Positions 1 through 8,138 of a DNA stretch of 64,000 bases are shown piece after piece. The notes beneath the pieces were generated by a model. It saw only the letters and a list, made by a program, of their open reading frames with translations. It was not told the DNA's origin and did not search any database. Numbering within the stretch: position 1 is the stretch's first letter; every line of letters starts with the position of its first letter. The translations under genes and the position numbers were made by a program. Source of the DNA: Salinicoccus sediminis (GTDB taxonomy: Bacteria; Bacillota; Bacilli; Staphylococcales; Salinicoccaceae); NCBI RefSeq assembly GCF_000986795.1, contig NZ_LAYZ01000001.1, forward strand, positions 558,001 to 622,000, in the 5' to 3' direction.

Positions 1-46
1 GTTCCATTATATATGAAATCGGATATTTTGTATCGTGCTGCAATGT

Positions 47-1195
47 CTAATTGTCAAAATCCCATTTTGGACGCCCCCCTGCAGAAAACATGCTGTCCAT
101 CTTCCGTCTGAGTTCAAGTTTCTGTTCACACATCTCATCCGCCGCCCTGAAAGTACCGATGTTCTTCTCCTTCGAAATGTCGAAAATCCGTTCAAGCGAG
201 TGGCCGATGCTCCTGGTCTTGGCCATCACACGGTCCGGATTCGCCCCGTACAGCTCGTCCGCCACCTGGATGAGACCGCCGCTGTTGACGATATAATCAG
301 GGGCGTACAGTATACCGCGTTCATGCACCATCTCACCGTGGGGATCGGATGCCAGAACATTGTTTGCACTGCCGACGATCGCCTGCATCCTGAAGTCTTT
401 GAGCGTTTCATCATTGATGACACCACCGATGGCACAGGGGACGAATACATCTGCATCCACCGTGTATATATCTTCCAGCGGAACGAATTCAACTTCACCG
501 TCCAGAGCATCTGCACGGTCTGCAATTGCCTTCACGGAATCCCTGTTGATATCCGCGGCAAATATCTTCGCTCCACGTGCGAGCAGATGCTCCGCAACTT
601 TGAAACCGACTTTTCCGAGTCCCTGGACTGCATAGGTTCTTGAAGCGATGTCTCTAGTTCCATAGAGTTCTTTATTCGCCGCTTCAATGCCGTATATTAC
701 ACCCAGTGCGGTCGGTTCGCTCGAGTCGCCGCCACCGTGGAATTCTGGCGGTTTTCCGGCGATCTGCCTGGTTTCCTTGAATGCATGGGTGAAGTCCCTG
801 ATTTCTGTTCCCATATCCGTTCCGGTATAGAATCTTTTATGGAGGGAATCCACCATCTGGCCGTAGGCCCTGAACAGTTCCGGTTTCCTGTCTGTTTTCG
901 GATTGCCGATGATCACGCCTTTGCCGCCGCCGAAGTCCACATCCGCACCGATGCACTTGTAGGTCATCCCCCTGGAAAGCTTCAGTGAATCGTCCAGCGC
1001 CTCATCGAACGAATTGTACATCTGCATGCGCGTGCCGCCGAGCGCCGGCCCAAAAGTCGTATCGTGGATGGAAATGATTGCCCTGAGCCCCACTTCAGGA
1101 CGGTTGCAGATCAGCACCTGCTCGTGACCTGCAATCCTCTCCATGATTTCAAAATTCCCCATTTTTTCCATTTTCTCAATATCTCTGATTCCCAT
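47..1195 (-). CDS. pdh: phenylalanine dehydrogenase-like Glu/Leu/Phe/Val dehydrogenase
   Basis: NAD-dependent oxidative deamination of an L-amino acid, here probably phenylalanine to phenylpyruvate. The 382-residue protein has the family's glycine-rich substrate motif (DFGGGKGVIIG), the Rossmann motif GLGKVG and the PCAIGG block. Compared from memory with Lysinibacillus PheDH, it shares YTGTDMGT, GDSS.PTA.GVIY and a C-terminus ending GRPKW; leucine dehydrogenases have ITAEDVGT and NPSPVTA instead. The gene follows E2 directly, in an operon with 2-oxoacid dehydrogenase genes. The ATG at 1195 has GAGGGG eight bases upstream; an in-frame GTG at 1204 overlaps the E2 stop but has poor spacing. Leucine dehydrogenase is the main alternative; enzyme assay would settle substrate. 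Confidence 0.82.
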   Translation of the reverse strand: MGIRDIEKMEKMGNFEIMERIAGHEQVLICNRPEVGLRAIISIHDTTFGPALGGTRMQMYNSFDEALDDSLKLSRGMTYKCIGADVDFGGGKGVIIGNPKTDRKPELFRAYGQMVDSLHKRFYTGTDMGTEIRDFTHAFKETRQIAGKPPEFHGGGDSSEPTALGVIYGIEAANKELYGTRDIASRTYAVQGLGKVGFKVAEHLLARGAKIFAADINRDSVKAIADRADALDGEVEFVPLEDIYTVDADVFVPCAIGGVINDETLKDFRMQAIVGSANNVLASDPHGEMVHERGILYAPDYIVNSGGLIQVADELYGANPDRVMAKTRSIGHSLERIFDISKEKNIGTFRAADEMCEQKLELRRKMDSMFSAGGRPKWDFDN

Positions 1196-1200
1196 TGTAG

Positions 1201-2460
1201 TCACCCCTCGAATAATATGGTTTCCGGATCTGCCAGAAACACTTTCAAATCTTCGATTATTTGCGTGGCATGCGCACCGTCGATGATCCTGTGGTCAAAT
1301 GTGAAGGACAGTTTCATCACCGGTCTCACTTCTATTTCTTTCTCCCCGTTCACAACCGCTTCATCCTGTATGCGGCCGAGCCCGAGGATTGCCGCTTCCG
1401 GGTAATTGAGCAGAGGCGTCATATGGACACCCGATGAACTCATGGGTCCCGTATTCGTCACCGTGATGGAGCCGTATTCCATATCATATGATGTCAGTTT
1501 CCCATCCCGTGCCCTGTCACCCATATCCGTAATTCCATCTGCGATTTCCAGCAGATTCATCCGGTCCGCATGTTTGATATTCGGCACCAGCAGACCCGAA
1601 GGTGCATCGACGGCCACGCCTATGTTGCAGAACTCCTTGATCCGCAGGTCTCCGGTCCCGTCATCGATTTCGGAATTGAGTACCGGGTGCCGCTTCAAAA
1701 GCGAGGCCATCGCCAAAACTGCATAAGCAGTATATGTCAGCCTGACGCCCCTATCAGCAGCCTGTCCTTTGAAGCGGTCCCTGTGGGCGATGAGCCCCCG
1801 GGCGTCCACGGCATCAAAAACAGTCACCTGGGGCGCCTTGGACACGCTGTCGAGAAGAGCATTCGAAATCGCTTTTCTCATCGGCGAAAGCGATTCATGC
1901 CTGCAGAAAAATTCTTCTTCAGCCGCAGCTCCCTGTCTATCGGCATCAGTGCCGGAGGAATCAAGGTGGCGGTCGATGTCCTTTTTGGTGATTCTCCCCT
2001 TTCTTCCCGTGCCTTCCACTTCTGTCAGCTCGGCACCTTTTGTTTTCGCATATTTTCTGACACTCGGCACTGCAAGCATCCTGATGTCGACGCCGTCAAC
2101 AATGAATTTCGGGTTCACCAGAGCCGCCCCGGCTTTTTCCTCTCCACCCGGTTCAGTGCTGTTTCCAGCCGTCTTTGCGGCTGGTTCCCGCACCGGCTCC
2201 TCCGGTTCCGCCCGGGTTTCACCCGATCCGTCATCGATTGTCACAAGAACATCCCCGACTTTGGCAGTGCCGCTTTTTATCTTAATATCCTCAACGATTC
2301 CAGTGACCGGCGATGTGATTTCCACCACCGATTTATCATTCTGGATTTCAAGCAGCGGCTCATCTTCCTCCACATGGTCCCCCACGGATTTGAGCCAGCC
2401 TGTAATATCACTCTCAGTCAGCCCTTCCCCTATATCGGGCAGTCTGAATTCATACCCCAT
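1201..2460 (-). CDS. 2-oxoacid dehydrogenase complex E2 (dihydrolipoamide acyltransferase)
   Basis: E2 core of a pyruvate-dehydrogenase-type complex; transfers the acyl group from E1 to CoA. The 419-residue protein has an N-terminal lipoyl domain with the modified lysine in EIQNDKSVVEI (about residue 43), an acidic/Ala/Pro linker, a peripheral subunit-binding domain (VPSVRKYAKTKG, about 130-165) and a C-terminal catalytic domain with the active-site motif DHRIIDG. Only one lipoyl domain is present. The ATG at 2460 (MGYEFRLPDIGEG) has AGGAAGGGG at good spacing; an ATG two codons earlier would be too close. It sits 14 bases after E1 beta and just before the PheDH-like gene, which suggests an aromatic 2-oxoacid substrate; pyruvate or branched-chain acids remain possible. 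No E3 gene is in the window. Confidence 0.88.
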   Translation of the reverse strand: MGYEFRLPDIGEGLTESDITGWLKSVGDHVEEDEPLLEIQNDKSVVEITSPVTGIVEDIKIKSGTAKVGDVLVTIDDGSGETRAEPEEPVREPAAKTAGNSTEPGGEEKAGAALVNPKFIVDGVDIRMLAVPSVRKYAKTKGAELTEVEGTGRKGRITKKDIDRHLDSSGTDADRQGAAAEEEFFCRHESLSPMRKAISNALLDSVSKAPQVTVFDAVDARGLIAHRDRFKGQAADRGVRLTYTAYAVLAMASLLKRHPVLNSEIDDGTGDLRIKEFCNIGVAVDAPSGLLVPNIKHADRMNLLEIADGITDMGDRARDGKLTSYDMEYGSITVTNTGPMSSSGVHMTPLLNYPEAAILGLGRIQDEAVVNGEKEIEVRPVMKLSFTFDHRIIDGAHATQIIEDLKVFLADPETILFEG

Positions 2461-2474
2461 TTTCATACCCCTTC

Positions 2475-3443
2475 CTAAAACTCCAGAGTTTCCCTGATTG
2501 TCTCTTCAATTTTTACGCTGTCCGGTATCCATATATTCTCCGCAGCCCCGAAAGCGAAAGCCGTATCCGGAGGTGTAACACGTTTTGGCGGTGAATCCAG
2601 ATACATGAAGCAGTGCTCGGCAATCTCCCCTAAAAGATTGCCCATTACACCGGATGACCGCTGTGCTTCCTGGACCACCACCACATTGCCGGTCTTTTTG
2701 ACGGATTTTTCTATCGTGTCCATGTCAATCGGTGAAATGGTGCGCAGATCGATGACTTCAACCGAAGCATCACTTTTTTCTGCCGCCAAAACCGCCTCGT
2801 GCACCATCTGGCCGTATGCCACGACAGTCACTCCATCGCCGGCACGGACGATATTCGCTTTATCGAGCGGCACAGTATATTTTTCTTTTGGAACCTCCTC
2901 TTTAACAGAACGGTAAAGCTTCAGATGCTCGAGGAACAGGACCGGGTCGTCAGATTCGATTGATGAGATCAGAAGACCTTTGGCATCATACGGAGAGCTT
3001 GGAACCACCACCCTTATCCCGGGTACCTGTGTAACCATGCCCTCAAAACTGTCTGAATGCAGCTCTGGTGTATGTACACCGCCCCCGAACGGTGCACGGA
3101 TTGTAATCGGCAGGTTCTTCGCACCGCCGGTGCGGTATCTGTATCTCGACATCTGTCCGGCGATCGAGTCCATCGCCTCCAGTACGAAGCCGAAAAACTG
3201 CAGTTCCGGGACCGGTCTGAACTTGTTTTCTGCAAGTCCGATGGCCATGCCCAAGATCCCGCTCTCAGCAAGCGGTGTATCAAATACCCGATCTCCGCCA
3301 AATTTATCCTGCAGGCCGTCGGTCACCCTGAACACTCCGCCATTTTTACCGATATCCTCTCCAAAAACCAGTGTGTCCCCGTCTTCCTCAAGCTTTATGG
3401 CAAGGGCTTCATTCAGCGCCTGTACAATGGTTAGCTGTCTCAT
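2475..3443 (-). CDS. 2-oxoacid dehydrogenase E1 component, beta subunit
   Basis: Beta subunit of the thiamine-diphosphate E1 heterotetramer; with E1 alpha it decarboxylates the 2-oxoacid and reductively acylates the lipoyl group of E2. The 322-residue length is normal. Family blocks are visible: the N-terminal VFGEDIGKNGGVFRVT, the FDTPLAESGI block, PFGGGVHTPELHSDSFE and a C-terminal transketolase-C region. The start ATG overlaps the stop of E1 alpha by four bases (ATGA), so the subunits are translationally coupled. It is closest by eye to PdhB-type proteins. The substrate is not readable from sequence; the context with a PheDH-like gene points to phenylpyruvate (inference). Confidence 0.88.
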   Translation of the reverse strand: MRQLTIVQALNEALAIKLEEDGDTLVFGEDIGKNGGVFRVTDGLQDKFGGDRVFDTPLAESGILGMAIGLAENKFRPVPELQFFGFVLEAMDSIAGQMSRYRYRTGGAKNLPITIRAPFGGGVHTPELHSDSFEGMVTQVPGIRVVVPSSPYDAKGLLISSIESDDPVLFLEHLKLYRSVKEEVPKEKYTVPLDKANIVRAGDGVTVVAYGQMVHEAVLAAEKSDASVEVIDLRTISPIDMDTIEKSVKKTGNVVVVQEAQRSSGVMGNLLGEIAEHCFMYLDSPPKRVTPPDTAFAFGAAENIWIPDSVKIEETIRETLEF

Positions 3444-4537
3444 GAATGTCTCCTCCCCGCATGACTTTCCTGCTGCCTCTTGTAAAGTTCAGGCTTCACA
3501 CTATACATATTATCAATGAAACCATCCACAGTCTGCCCGGGTGTCTGCCTGACTTTTTCAAGTGCCTCTTTTATTTCAATGCGGACCTGTTCCTCTGTCT
3601 GGGACTCGATTCCGTCATCCCAGAGTCCTTTTTTCTGCAGGAATTTCCGCATCCTTATCAGCTGATCCTTCTTCTCCCAGGCCGTCAGTTCCTCATCATC
3701 CCGGTAGCGTGCCGGGTCATCACTCATGGTATGCGGTCCGTATCTGTATGTGAGTGTTTCGATCAATACCGGCCCGCATCCTTCTGTTGCATATTTTCTT
3801 GCAAATTTCACAGCACTGTAGACCGCCAGTGGATCCATGCCGTCCACCTGGATGCCGAATACTCCGGCGGCAGCCGCCTTCTGAACAAGGGTGCCGGCCC
3901 GCGTCTGCACCTCGCGCGGAGTGGATATTCCGAAGCCGTTGTTCTGGACGATGAATATGGCCTTTGCATCAAAACTTCCCGCCATGTTCAACCCTTCGTA
4001 AAAATCACCCTGTGAAGAGCCCCCGTCCCCTATATATGTAAGGACCACACGGTTTTCCTTTCTCAACTTGAAAGACAGTCCGAGCCCCGCCGCCTGTACA
4101 ATCTGGGCACCGATTATGACCTGGGGCGGCATGGCATTCAGCCCTTCCGGAAACAGATTACCCTCCACATGCCCCTTATACCAGAGAAAGGCTTTATGAA
4201 GCGGCAGACCGTGCATCACAAGGGGCGGGATGTCCCGGTATGTCGGCAGCAGATAATCCTCCGGTTCAAGAGCAAACTGGCTCGCAAGCTGACTTGCCTC
4301 CTGTCCGCCGCTCGGCGCGTAATTTCCAAGCACCCCCTGCCTGTTCAGATTGGTCACCCGTGTATCATATATCCTGCCCCAGACCATCCGCTTCATAAGT
4401 TCGACAAGTTCGTCATCACTGATGTCGGGATACAGGGTGTCATCGACGATTTCCCCTTCCTCATCGAGGATGCGAAGAACCGGGTAAAGTTTTCCAATTC
4501 CTTCAAACTGCGCCTCTGCATCAAAAGGATTCAACAT
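3440..4537 (-). CDS. pdhA: 2-oxoacid dehydrogenase E1 component, alpha subunit (PdhA type)
   Basis: Alpha subunit of the thiamine-diphosphate E1 enzyme. The 365-residue protein resembles Geobacillus PdhA throughout, including RQG.LG.YAPSGGQEAS, the thiamine-diphosphate motif GDGGSSQGDFYEGLN through QNN, and YRYGPHTMSDDPARYR. It is the first gene of a four-gene operon E1 alpha, E1 beta, E2, PheDH-like. AGGGGGAG lies seven bases before the ATG. A promoter (4576-4604) and a perfect cre-type palindrome (4557-4570) precede it, so glucose repression by CcpA is likely. The PdhA resemblance would normally mean pyruvate; the operon partner makes phenylpyruvate the more interesting candidate. A housekeeping PDH operon elsewhere would support specialisation. 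Confidence 0.85.
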   Translation of the reverse strand: MLNPFDAEAQFEGIGKLYPVLRILDEEGEIVDDTLYPDISDDELVELMKRMVWGRIYDTRVTNLNRQGVLGNYAPSGGQEASQLASQFALEPEDYLLPTYRDIPPLVMHGLPLHKAFLWYKGHVEGNLFPEGLNAMPPQVIIGAQIVQAAGLGLSFKLRKENRVVLTYIGDGGSSQGDFYEGLNMAGSFDAKAIFIVQNNGFGISTPREVQTRAGTLVQKAAAAGVFGIQVDGMDPLAVYSAVKFARKYATEGCGPVLIETLTYRYGPHTMSDDPARYRDDEELTAWEKKDQLIRMRKFLQKKGLWDDGIESQTEEQVRIEIKEALEKVRQTPGQTVDGFIDNMYSVKPELYKRQQESHAGRRHS

Positions 4538-4556
4538 ATTTCTCCCCCTATTACTT

Positions 4557-4570
4557 TGTAAACGCTTACA
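4557..4570. promoter_or_regulatory. cre-type operator (CcpA site)
   Basis: TGTAAACGCTTACA matches the cre consensus TGWAANCGNTNWCA at every position, within an 18-base palindrome. It starts six bases downstream of the -10 hexamer of the E1 alpha promoter, a position where bound CcpA would block transcription. ccpA itself is at 35077-36066. Another LacI-family regulator could use the same palindrome. Confidence 0.8.
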
Positions 4571-4575
4571 AAATC

Positions 4576-4604
4576 ATTATAACATCTTCCTGAAATATTT
4601 GAAA
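4576..4604 (-). promoter_or_regulatory. promoter of the 2-oxoacid dehydrogenase/PheDH operon
   Basis: On the minus strand the -10 is a perfect TATAAT (4576-4581). A 17-base spacer separates it from a weak -35, TTTCAA (4599-4604). It lies 39 bases upstream of the E1 alpha start codon, and the cre-type site lies between the -10 and the ribosome site. Confidence 0.65.
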
Positions 4605-4623
4605 TGTTTGTTATATTAGCGTT

Positions 4624-4655
4624 GAAAAAGGCCTCTCCGCAGGGGAAAGGCCTTT
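4624..4655 (-). terminator. Rho-independent terminator after the DUF418 gene
   Basis: An inverted repeat (AAAGGCCT arms) ends in a T-run on the minus strand, immediately after the DUF418 stop codon. It separates this gene from the operon promoter at 4576-4604. Confidence 0.75.
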
Positions 4656-4656
4656 A

Positions 4657-5850
4657 TTATTTCCTGATCGGCATGACAGTGCCGTATGTGACAGTCCTCC
4701 ATACCCATTCAAGCGGACCGAATCTGAAGACCTTCATCCAGAGATGGCTCAGAACCATCTGTATCAGGAAAACGACCAGTACAACGGGGATGAACCATAC
4801 GGCATCCACCCTGTTGAACAGATTCAGGCCATAGAACAGCCCCGTCATCAGCACGCTCTGCATGATGTAGTTGGTCAGCGCCATCTGCCCCACGGGCTGC
4901 AGCAGTTTCGTCACTCTTTTGAACTTCATCACAACAAGGATGAAGAGCGCGATATAGCCGAGTGACATCAGCGGCCCGCCGGCTGTATAGGCGAGCAGCG
5001 TCAAAACAGACCACGCCGGATCATCCATCATATAGGTAAAACCGTAACCGACAAGGATCTTGATGGGTGTCCCTGCGCCCAGGCCCGCCGCTGCTGTCCA
5101 TATCAGCAGCTTCCTGTGGGCGGCCAGGTTCTCGAATATGCGCTTCTGCCCTGCAGAAAGTCCGAGCAGGAACATCGCCAGCACAAGGGGGACCATCGTA
5201 ATGTTGCTTGATGTCATGATGCTGAAAACAGATATGTTCATGTTCAGAACATCCATGTATCCGCCTTCCTGAAAGGAAGAGACCATATTGAACCCCGGAT
5301 CATAGGCGCTCATCCCGCCGGCATCGCCTCCGGCTGCAAAGAGCAGCAGTGCCATGGCGGCTGTAAACACCGTGCCAAGAAGCAGTATGATAATGCTTAC
5401 TGCCAGATTGACCGCCGGTTTCAGTTTATAGAAGATGAGCAGAATGATACCGCTTACGGCATAGACGGTCAGTATGTCCCCATACCAGATGAAAATGGCA
5501 TGAAACAGTCCGAAGGCAAGGAGCATCACCATGCGCCTCAGGAAAAGCAGCGAAACAGATCCCGGTTTCTTTTCCGCACGGGAAAGGAATATATAGAATC
5601 CCAGGCCGAAAAGGAATGAGAACATCGTATAGAAATTGGAGGTGACGAAAGTATTGATGAACATGATGACGGAGGAATTCGCCCCCTCTGTATAAATATC
5701 ACTCCTCTCGCCGGTGAACTGTTCCTCGATCGTCGGTCCCGCAAAGGCCATGACATTCATCATCAGAATACCGAGGAGCGCAAACCCTCTCACCGAATCG
5801 ATTTCATGTACTCTTTCCGACTGGCCGACTGGCAGATAATCCTGTGTCAT
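4657..5850 (-). CDS. DUF418 family membrane protein (YeiB-like)
   Basis: A 397-residue polytopic membrane protein of unknown function. The N-terminus ERVHEIDSVRGFALLGILMMN is the hallmark of YeiB/DUF418 proteins, and the C-terminal DUF418 region contains the QSVLMTGLFY and PLEWVWRTVTYG blocks near the end. About ten hydrophobic segments are visible. The ATG at 5850 has GGGAGG six bases upstream; a TTG two codons earlier is less likely. The gene stands alone between a terminator and an unrelated small membrane protein gene. Roles in transport or acyl transfer have been suggested for the superfamily, but none can be assigned here. Confidence 0.85.
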   Translation of the reverse strand: MTQDYLPVGQSERVHEIDSVRGFALLGILMMNVMAFAGPTIEEQFTGERSDIYTEGANSSVIMFINTFVTSNFYTMFSFLFGLGFYIFLSRAEKKPGSVSLLFLRRMVMLLAFGLFHAIFIWYGDILTVYAVSGIILLIFYKLKPAVNLAVSIIILLLGTVFTAAMALLLFAAGGDAGGMSAYDPGFNMVSSFQEGGYMDVLNMNISVFSIMTSSNITMVPLVLAMFLLGLSAGQKRIFENLAAHRKLLIWTAAAGLGAGTPIKILVGYGFTYMMDDPAWSVLTLLAYTAGGPLMSLGYIALFILVVMKFKRVTKLLQPVGQMALTNYIMQSVLMTGLFYGLNLFNRVDAVWFIPVVLVVFLIQMVLSHLWMKVFRFGPLEWVWRTVTYGTVMPIRK

Positions 5851-5912
5851 TTCCAACCTCCCTGGATGTTTTCATTGATTAATATGATACACCAATACTT
5901 TCATAAAATATA

Positions 5913-5942
5913 GAAAGGGCTCAAAATGACTGAGCCCTTTCC
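5913..5942 (-). terminator. Rho-independent terminator overlapping a stop codon
   Basis: An 11-base perfect stem (GAAAGGGCTCA / TGAGCCCTTTC) has a short loop. The TGA stop of the small membrane protein gene at 5921 lies in the stem-loop. Confidence 0.7.
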
Positions 5943-6220
5943 ATCAGGGAACCGATATCGAACAATTCAACCGGGTTCCCTGTCACATATGAGTATATAT
6001 AATAGATGATCAGACCCACGATCGGCAGGAATATCACTACGAAGAGGAATACCTTCATGAATCTGGTGAACACGCTGTATAGCAGCCTGAGGACTATGAT
6101 TGCAACGGCCGTTGCAGCAACAGTCCTGATGTTGTAGTCAAGCGAGGCAATGTCAAAGAAGTTTATGGCGTAAATCACGAAAAATGAGAGTGCAATGGTA
6201 AGAATCAGTCTCATGAACAA
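5921..6220 (-). CDS. small hypothetical membrane protein
   Basis: A 99-residue protein with about three hydrophobic segments (roughly residues 3-25, 32-50 and 55-78) and a short soluble tail. I do not recognise a family. The TTG at 6220 has GGGTGA six bases upstream, whereas the in-frame ATG at 6214 (MRLILT) is about twelve bases from it; either could be used. The terminator overlapping its stop supports a real transcription unit. It may be co-transcribed with the upstream MFS gene, whose stop is 38 bases before it. Confidence 0.6.
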   Translation of the reverse strand: MFMRLILTIALSFFVIYAINFFDIASLDYNIRTVAATAVAIIVLRLLYSVFTRFMKVFLFVVIFLPIVGLIIYYIYSYVTGNPVELFDIGSLMERAQSF

Positions 6221-6258
6221 AATGAATCACCCAGTCATTGTTATTAATACTTCATCTA

Positions 6259-7401
6259 CTATACTATTTCTTCATGCTCCCGTACAAATGATACGGACAA
6301 AAGCCCGAGGCCGACGATGAAAACACTCAGCCACGGAGCGAAACTGATGTCGTAATTGCTGATATAGATTCCACCGATGACTGCTCCGATGCCTATGCCG
6401 AGATTAAGCCCTGACATATTCCAGCTGAACACCATTGCTGCAGAACCCTGTACATTCTCGACCAGTCCGCTCTGCACCGACGGGCTCGTACTCCACTGGA
6501 AGACGCTCCACAGGAACAGGTTGATGTAGAAAAGGATTGGTGTGCCATACAGCAATGGCAGAACCGCCATCGATATCATGAACAGGATAAGCATATAGAT
6601 GATGGTCCGCTTACTTCCGATCCTGTCCACGAGCAGACCGCCGATGTAAGTTCCGGTCATGCCTCCCGCTCCTGCAATGAGCAGTGCAACTGAGACGCTT
6701 TCAAGCGTAAAGCCGTTGGATGTCATAAGCGGCGAAATATAGCCGATGACGATATAATTGCCGATCAGCACCGCCATGGTTACACCGATGTAGAGGAAAA
6801 CGTTCCTCTTATCAAGGACCTTATCCGGCACCGGCTCACCGAGGTCTTCACCCTTCCTGTCAGGCACGAGCGACAGGATGCCGATGCCCACCAGTATTGC
6901 GATGATGATTACAAGCCAGAAAATGATGCGCCATCCGAACTGCTGACCGATCAGTGTCCCGATCGGAATTCCGAAGACATTGGCTGCACTGAATCCCATA
7001 TAGACAAGTGCAATCATTTTCCCCCTGATTTCCGGACGTGACAGCAGCACTGTCATATCCATTATCTTTACGATGAACACCGCAGCGGCGACCGCCGTGA
7101 CGACACGTCCGAGGGAAAGCATGATGAATGTATTTGACATCCCGAATATGAGATTGCCGATTATGAAGACGACAAGCGAGGCAATTATGACAGGTTTCGG
7201 CCTGAACTTTTCCGTCGCCTTTACCAGCAGCGGTCCGAAGACAGCGAAACTGACTGCATATACAGTAATCAGCTGCCCTGTCATGGCGTGGGATATGCCA
7301 ATGTCGTCACTCATCAATTCAAGGATTCCTGATATGATGAGCTCCATCATACCGAGCAGGAATACACCCACAGTAAATGTAATTAACAGTTTTTTATTCA
7401 T
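6259..7401 (-). CDS. MFS transporter, DHA1 family (AraJ/efflux type)
   Basis: A 380-residue, probably 12-helix proton-driven exporter. It shows typical DHA1 features: an N-terminal helix with GMMELIISGILELMS, the TGQLITVYAVSFA helix, and a cytoplasmic loop after helix 2 with KATEKFRPKP (motif A region). It resembles PbuE/AraJ/Bcr-like exporters; the substrate is unknown. The ATG at 7401 has GGAG six bases upstream. The frame stays open further upstream, but that extension has no good ribosome site and would run into the divergent lipoprotein gene. No local regulator gene hints at a drug. Confidence 0.82.
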   Translation of the reverse strand: MNKKLLITFTVGVFLLGMMELIISGILELMSDDIGISHAMTGQLITVYAVSFAVFGPLLVKATEKFRPKPVIIASLVVFIIGNLIFGMSNTFIMLSLGRVVTAVAAAVFIVKIMDMTVLLSRPEIRGKMIALVYMGFSAANVFGIPIGTLIGQQFGWRIIFWLVIIIAILVGIGILSLVPDRKGEDLGEPVPDKVLDKRNVFLYIGVTMAVLIGNYIVIGYISPLMTSNGFTLESVSVALLIAGAGGMTGTYIGGLLVDRIGSKRTIIYMLILFMISMAVLPLLYGTPILFYINLFLWSVFQWSTSPSVQSGLVENVQGSAAMVFSWNMSGLNLGIGIGAVIGGIYISNYDISFAPWLSVFIVGLGLLSVSFVREHEEIV

Positions 7402-7504
7402 CTTTGACTCCATTTCAAAAAATAATGTGTTATCCGGCTGAGCAGAGAGCCGGACTGCTGGGCCGGAAACCTCATACATGATAAAATATGCATGAGGTGG
7501 CAAA

Positions 7505-7990
7505 ATGAAAAGATTGATTCCCATACTTCTGGCAGGATTCCTCATAGCAGGTTGTCAGGCTCAGGACCAGGAGGAACTGGATGCGATGTACAGTGCATTC
7601 GAGCGGAACCAGAGCGAAATTGAAACTGATTTCCAGGACTACTACAAAGAAATCGAAGCATCCGACGACCGTGAAACACAGCTCAGGATCATCTATGAAG
7701 AAATGATTCCTGCAATAGAAGATTTTGAAACTACAATACAGAATTACGAAGTCAGCTCTGATGAACACAGAGCACTCAAGGAAGATATGCTCGCGTATAT
7801 CGGCTCACTGCATGGATTGACCGGAAACATCGGCAAATTCAACAGGACATTCATAGCCGGAAACCCTTTCGATGATGAATTCACAAAAGAGGCTGGTGAA
7901 ATACTCGACACAGTCAGATCCCAGGAGGAAAAGGTACAGAATGACTATGACAGAGTGCTTGATGGCTACGAAGAATTGAACGCGGAATAA
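7505..7990 (+). CDS. predicted lipoprotein of unknown function
   Basis: A 161-residue secreted protein. The N-terminus MKRLIPILLAGFLIAGCQAQ is a lipoprotein signal with lipobox LIAGC, so Cys17 should be lipidated and membrane-anchored. The mature part is very acidic and helix-rich (E/D/Q/K-rich, probably coiled coil). It resembles the small YkyA-like or DUF-type lipoproteins of staphylococci, but no domain is certain. GAGGTGG precedes the ATG, and a strong terminator follows at once, so it is a single-gene unit divergent from the MFS gene. Confidence 0.8.
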   Translation: MKRLIPILLAGFLIAGCQAQDQEELDAMYSAFERNQSEIETDFQDYYKEIEASDDRETQLRIIYEEMIPAIEDFETTIQNYEVSSDEHRALKEDMLAYIGSLHGLTGNIGKFNRTFIAGNPFDDEFTKEAGEILDTVRSQEEKVQNDYDRVLDGYEELNAE

Positions 7991-8025
7991 AAGAAGCTCA
8001 GGGCGCTAAGCGCCCTGAGCTTCTT
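7991..8025 (+). terminator. Rho-independent terminator after the lipoprotein gene
   Basis: A very stable perfect stem (AAGCTCAGGGCG / CGCCCTGAGCTT) begins right after the stop codon and is followed by TTCTTCT. The next gene (stop 8139) is convergent, and the 113 bases between hold no further gene. Confidence 0.8.
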
Positions 8026-8138
8026 CTGTCGGCAATCCATTTATATAAGTCTGTAAAATCATAAGTCCGTATTTGCTTATATCATGATACATCATCAGTG
8101 ATGATAAGTCCAGTCATTTTACACTGATTGTCCACAGA

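Noticed and set aside
47-1195. Leucine dehydrogenase (bcd) as the name for the first gene
   Set aside because: The motifs YTGTDMGT, GDSS and the GRPKW C-terminus fit phenylalanine dehydrogenase better; still the main alternative.
1570-2478. A 302-codon open frame on the plus strand
   Set aside because: It is antisense to the E2 gene, has no family motifs and no ribosome site, and reflects codon bias of the real gene.
7402-7545. N-terminal extension of the MFS transporter
   Set aside because: It lacks a ribosome site, overlaps the divergent lipoprotein gene, and the ATG at 7401 has a good site and starts at the first helix.
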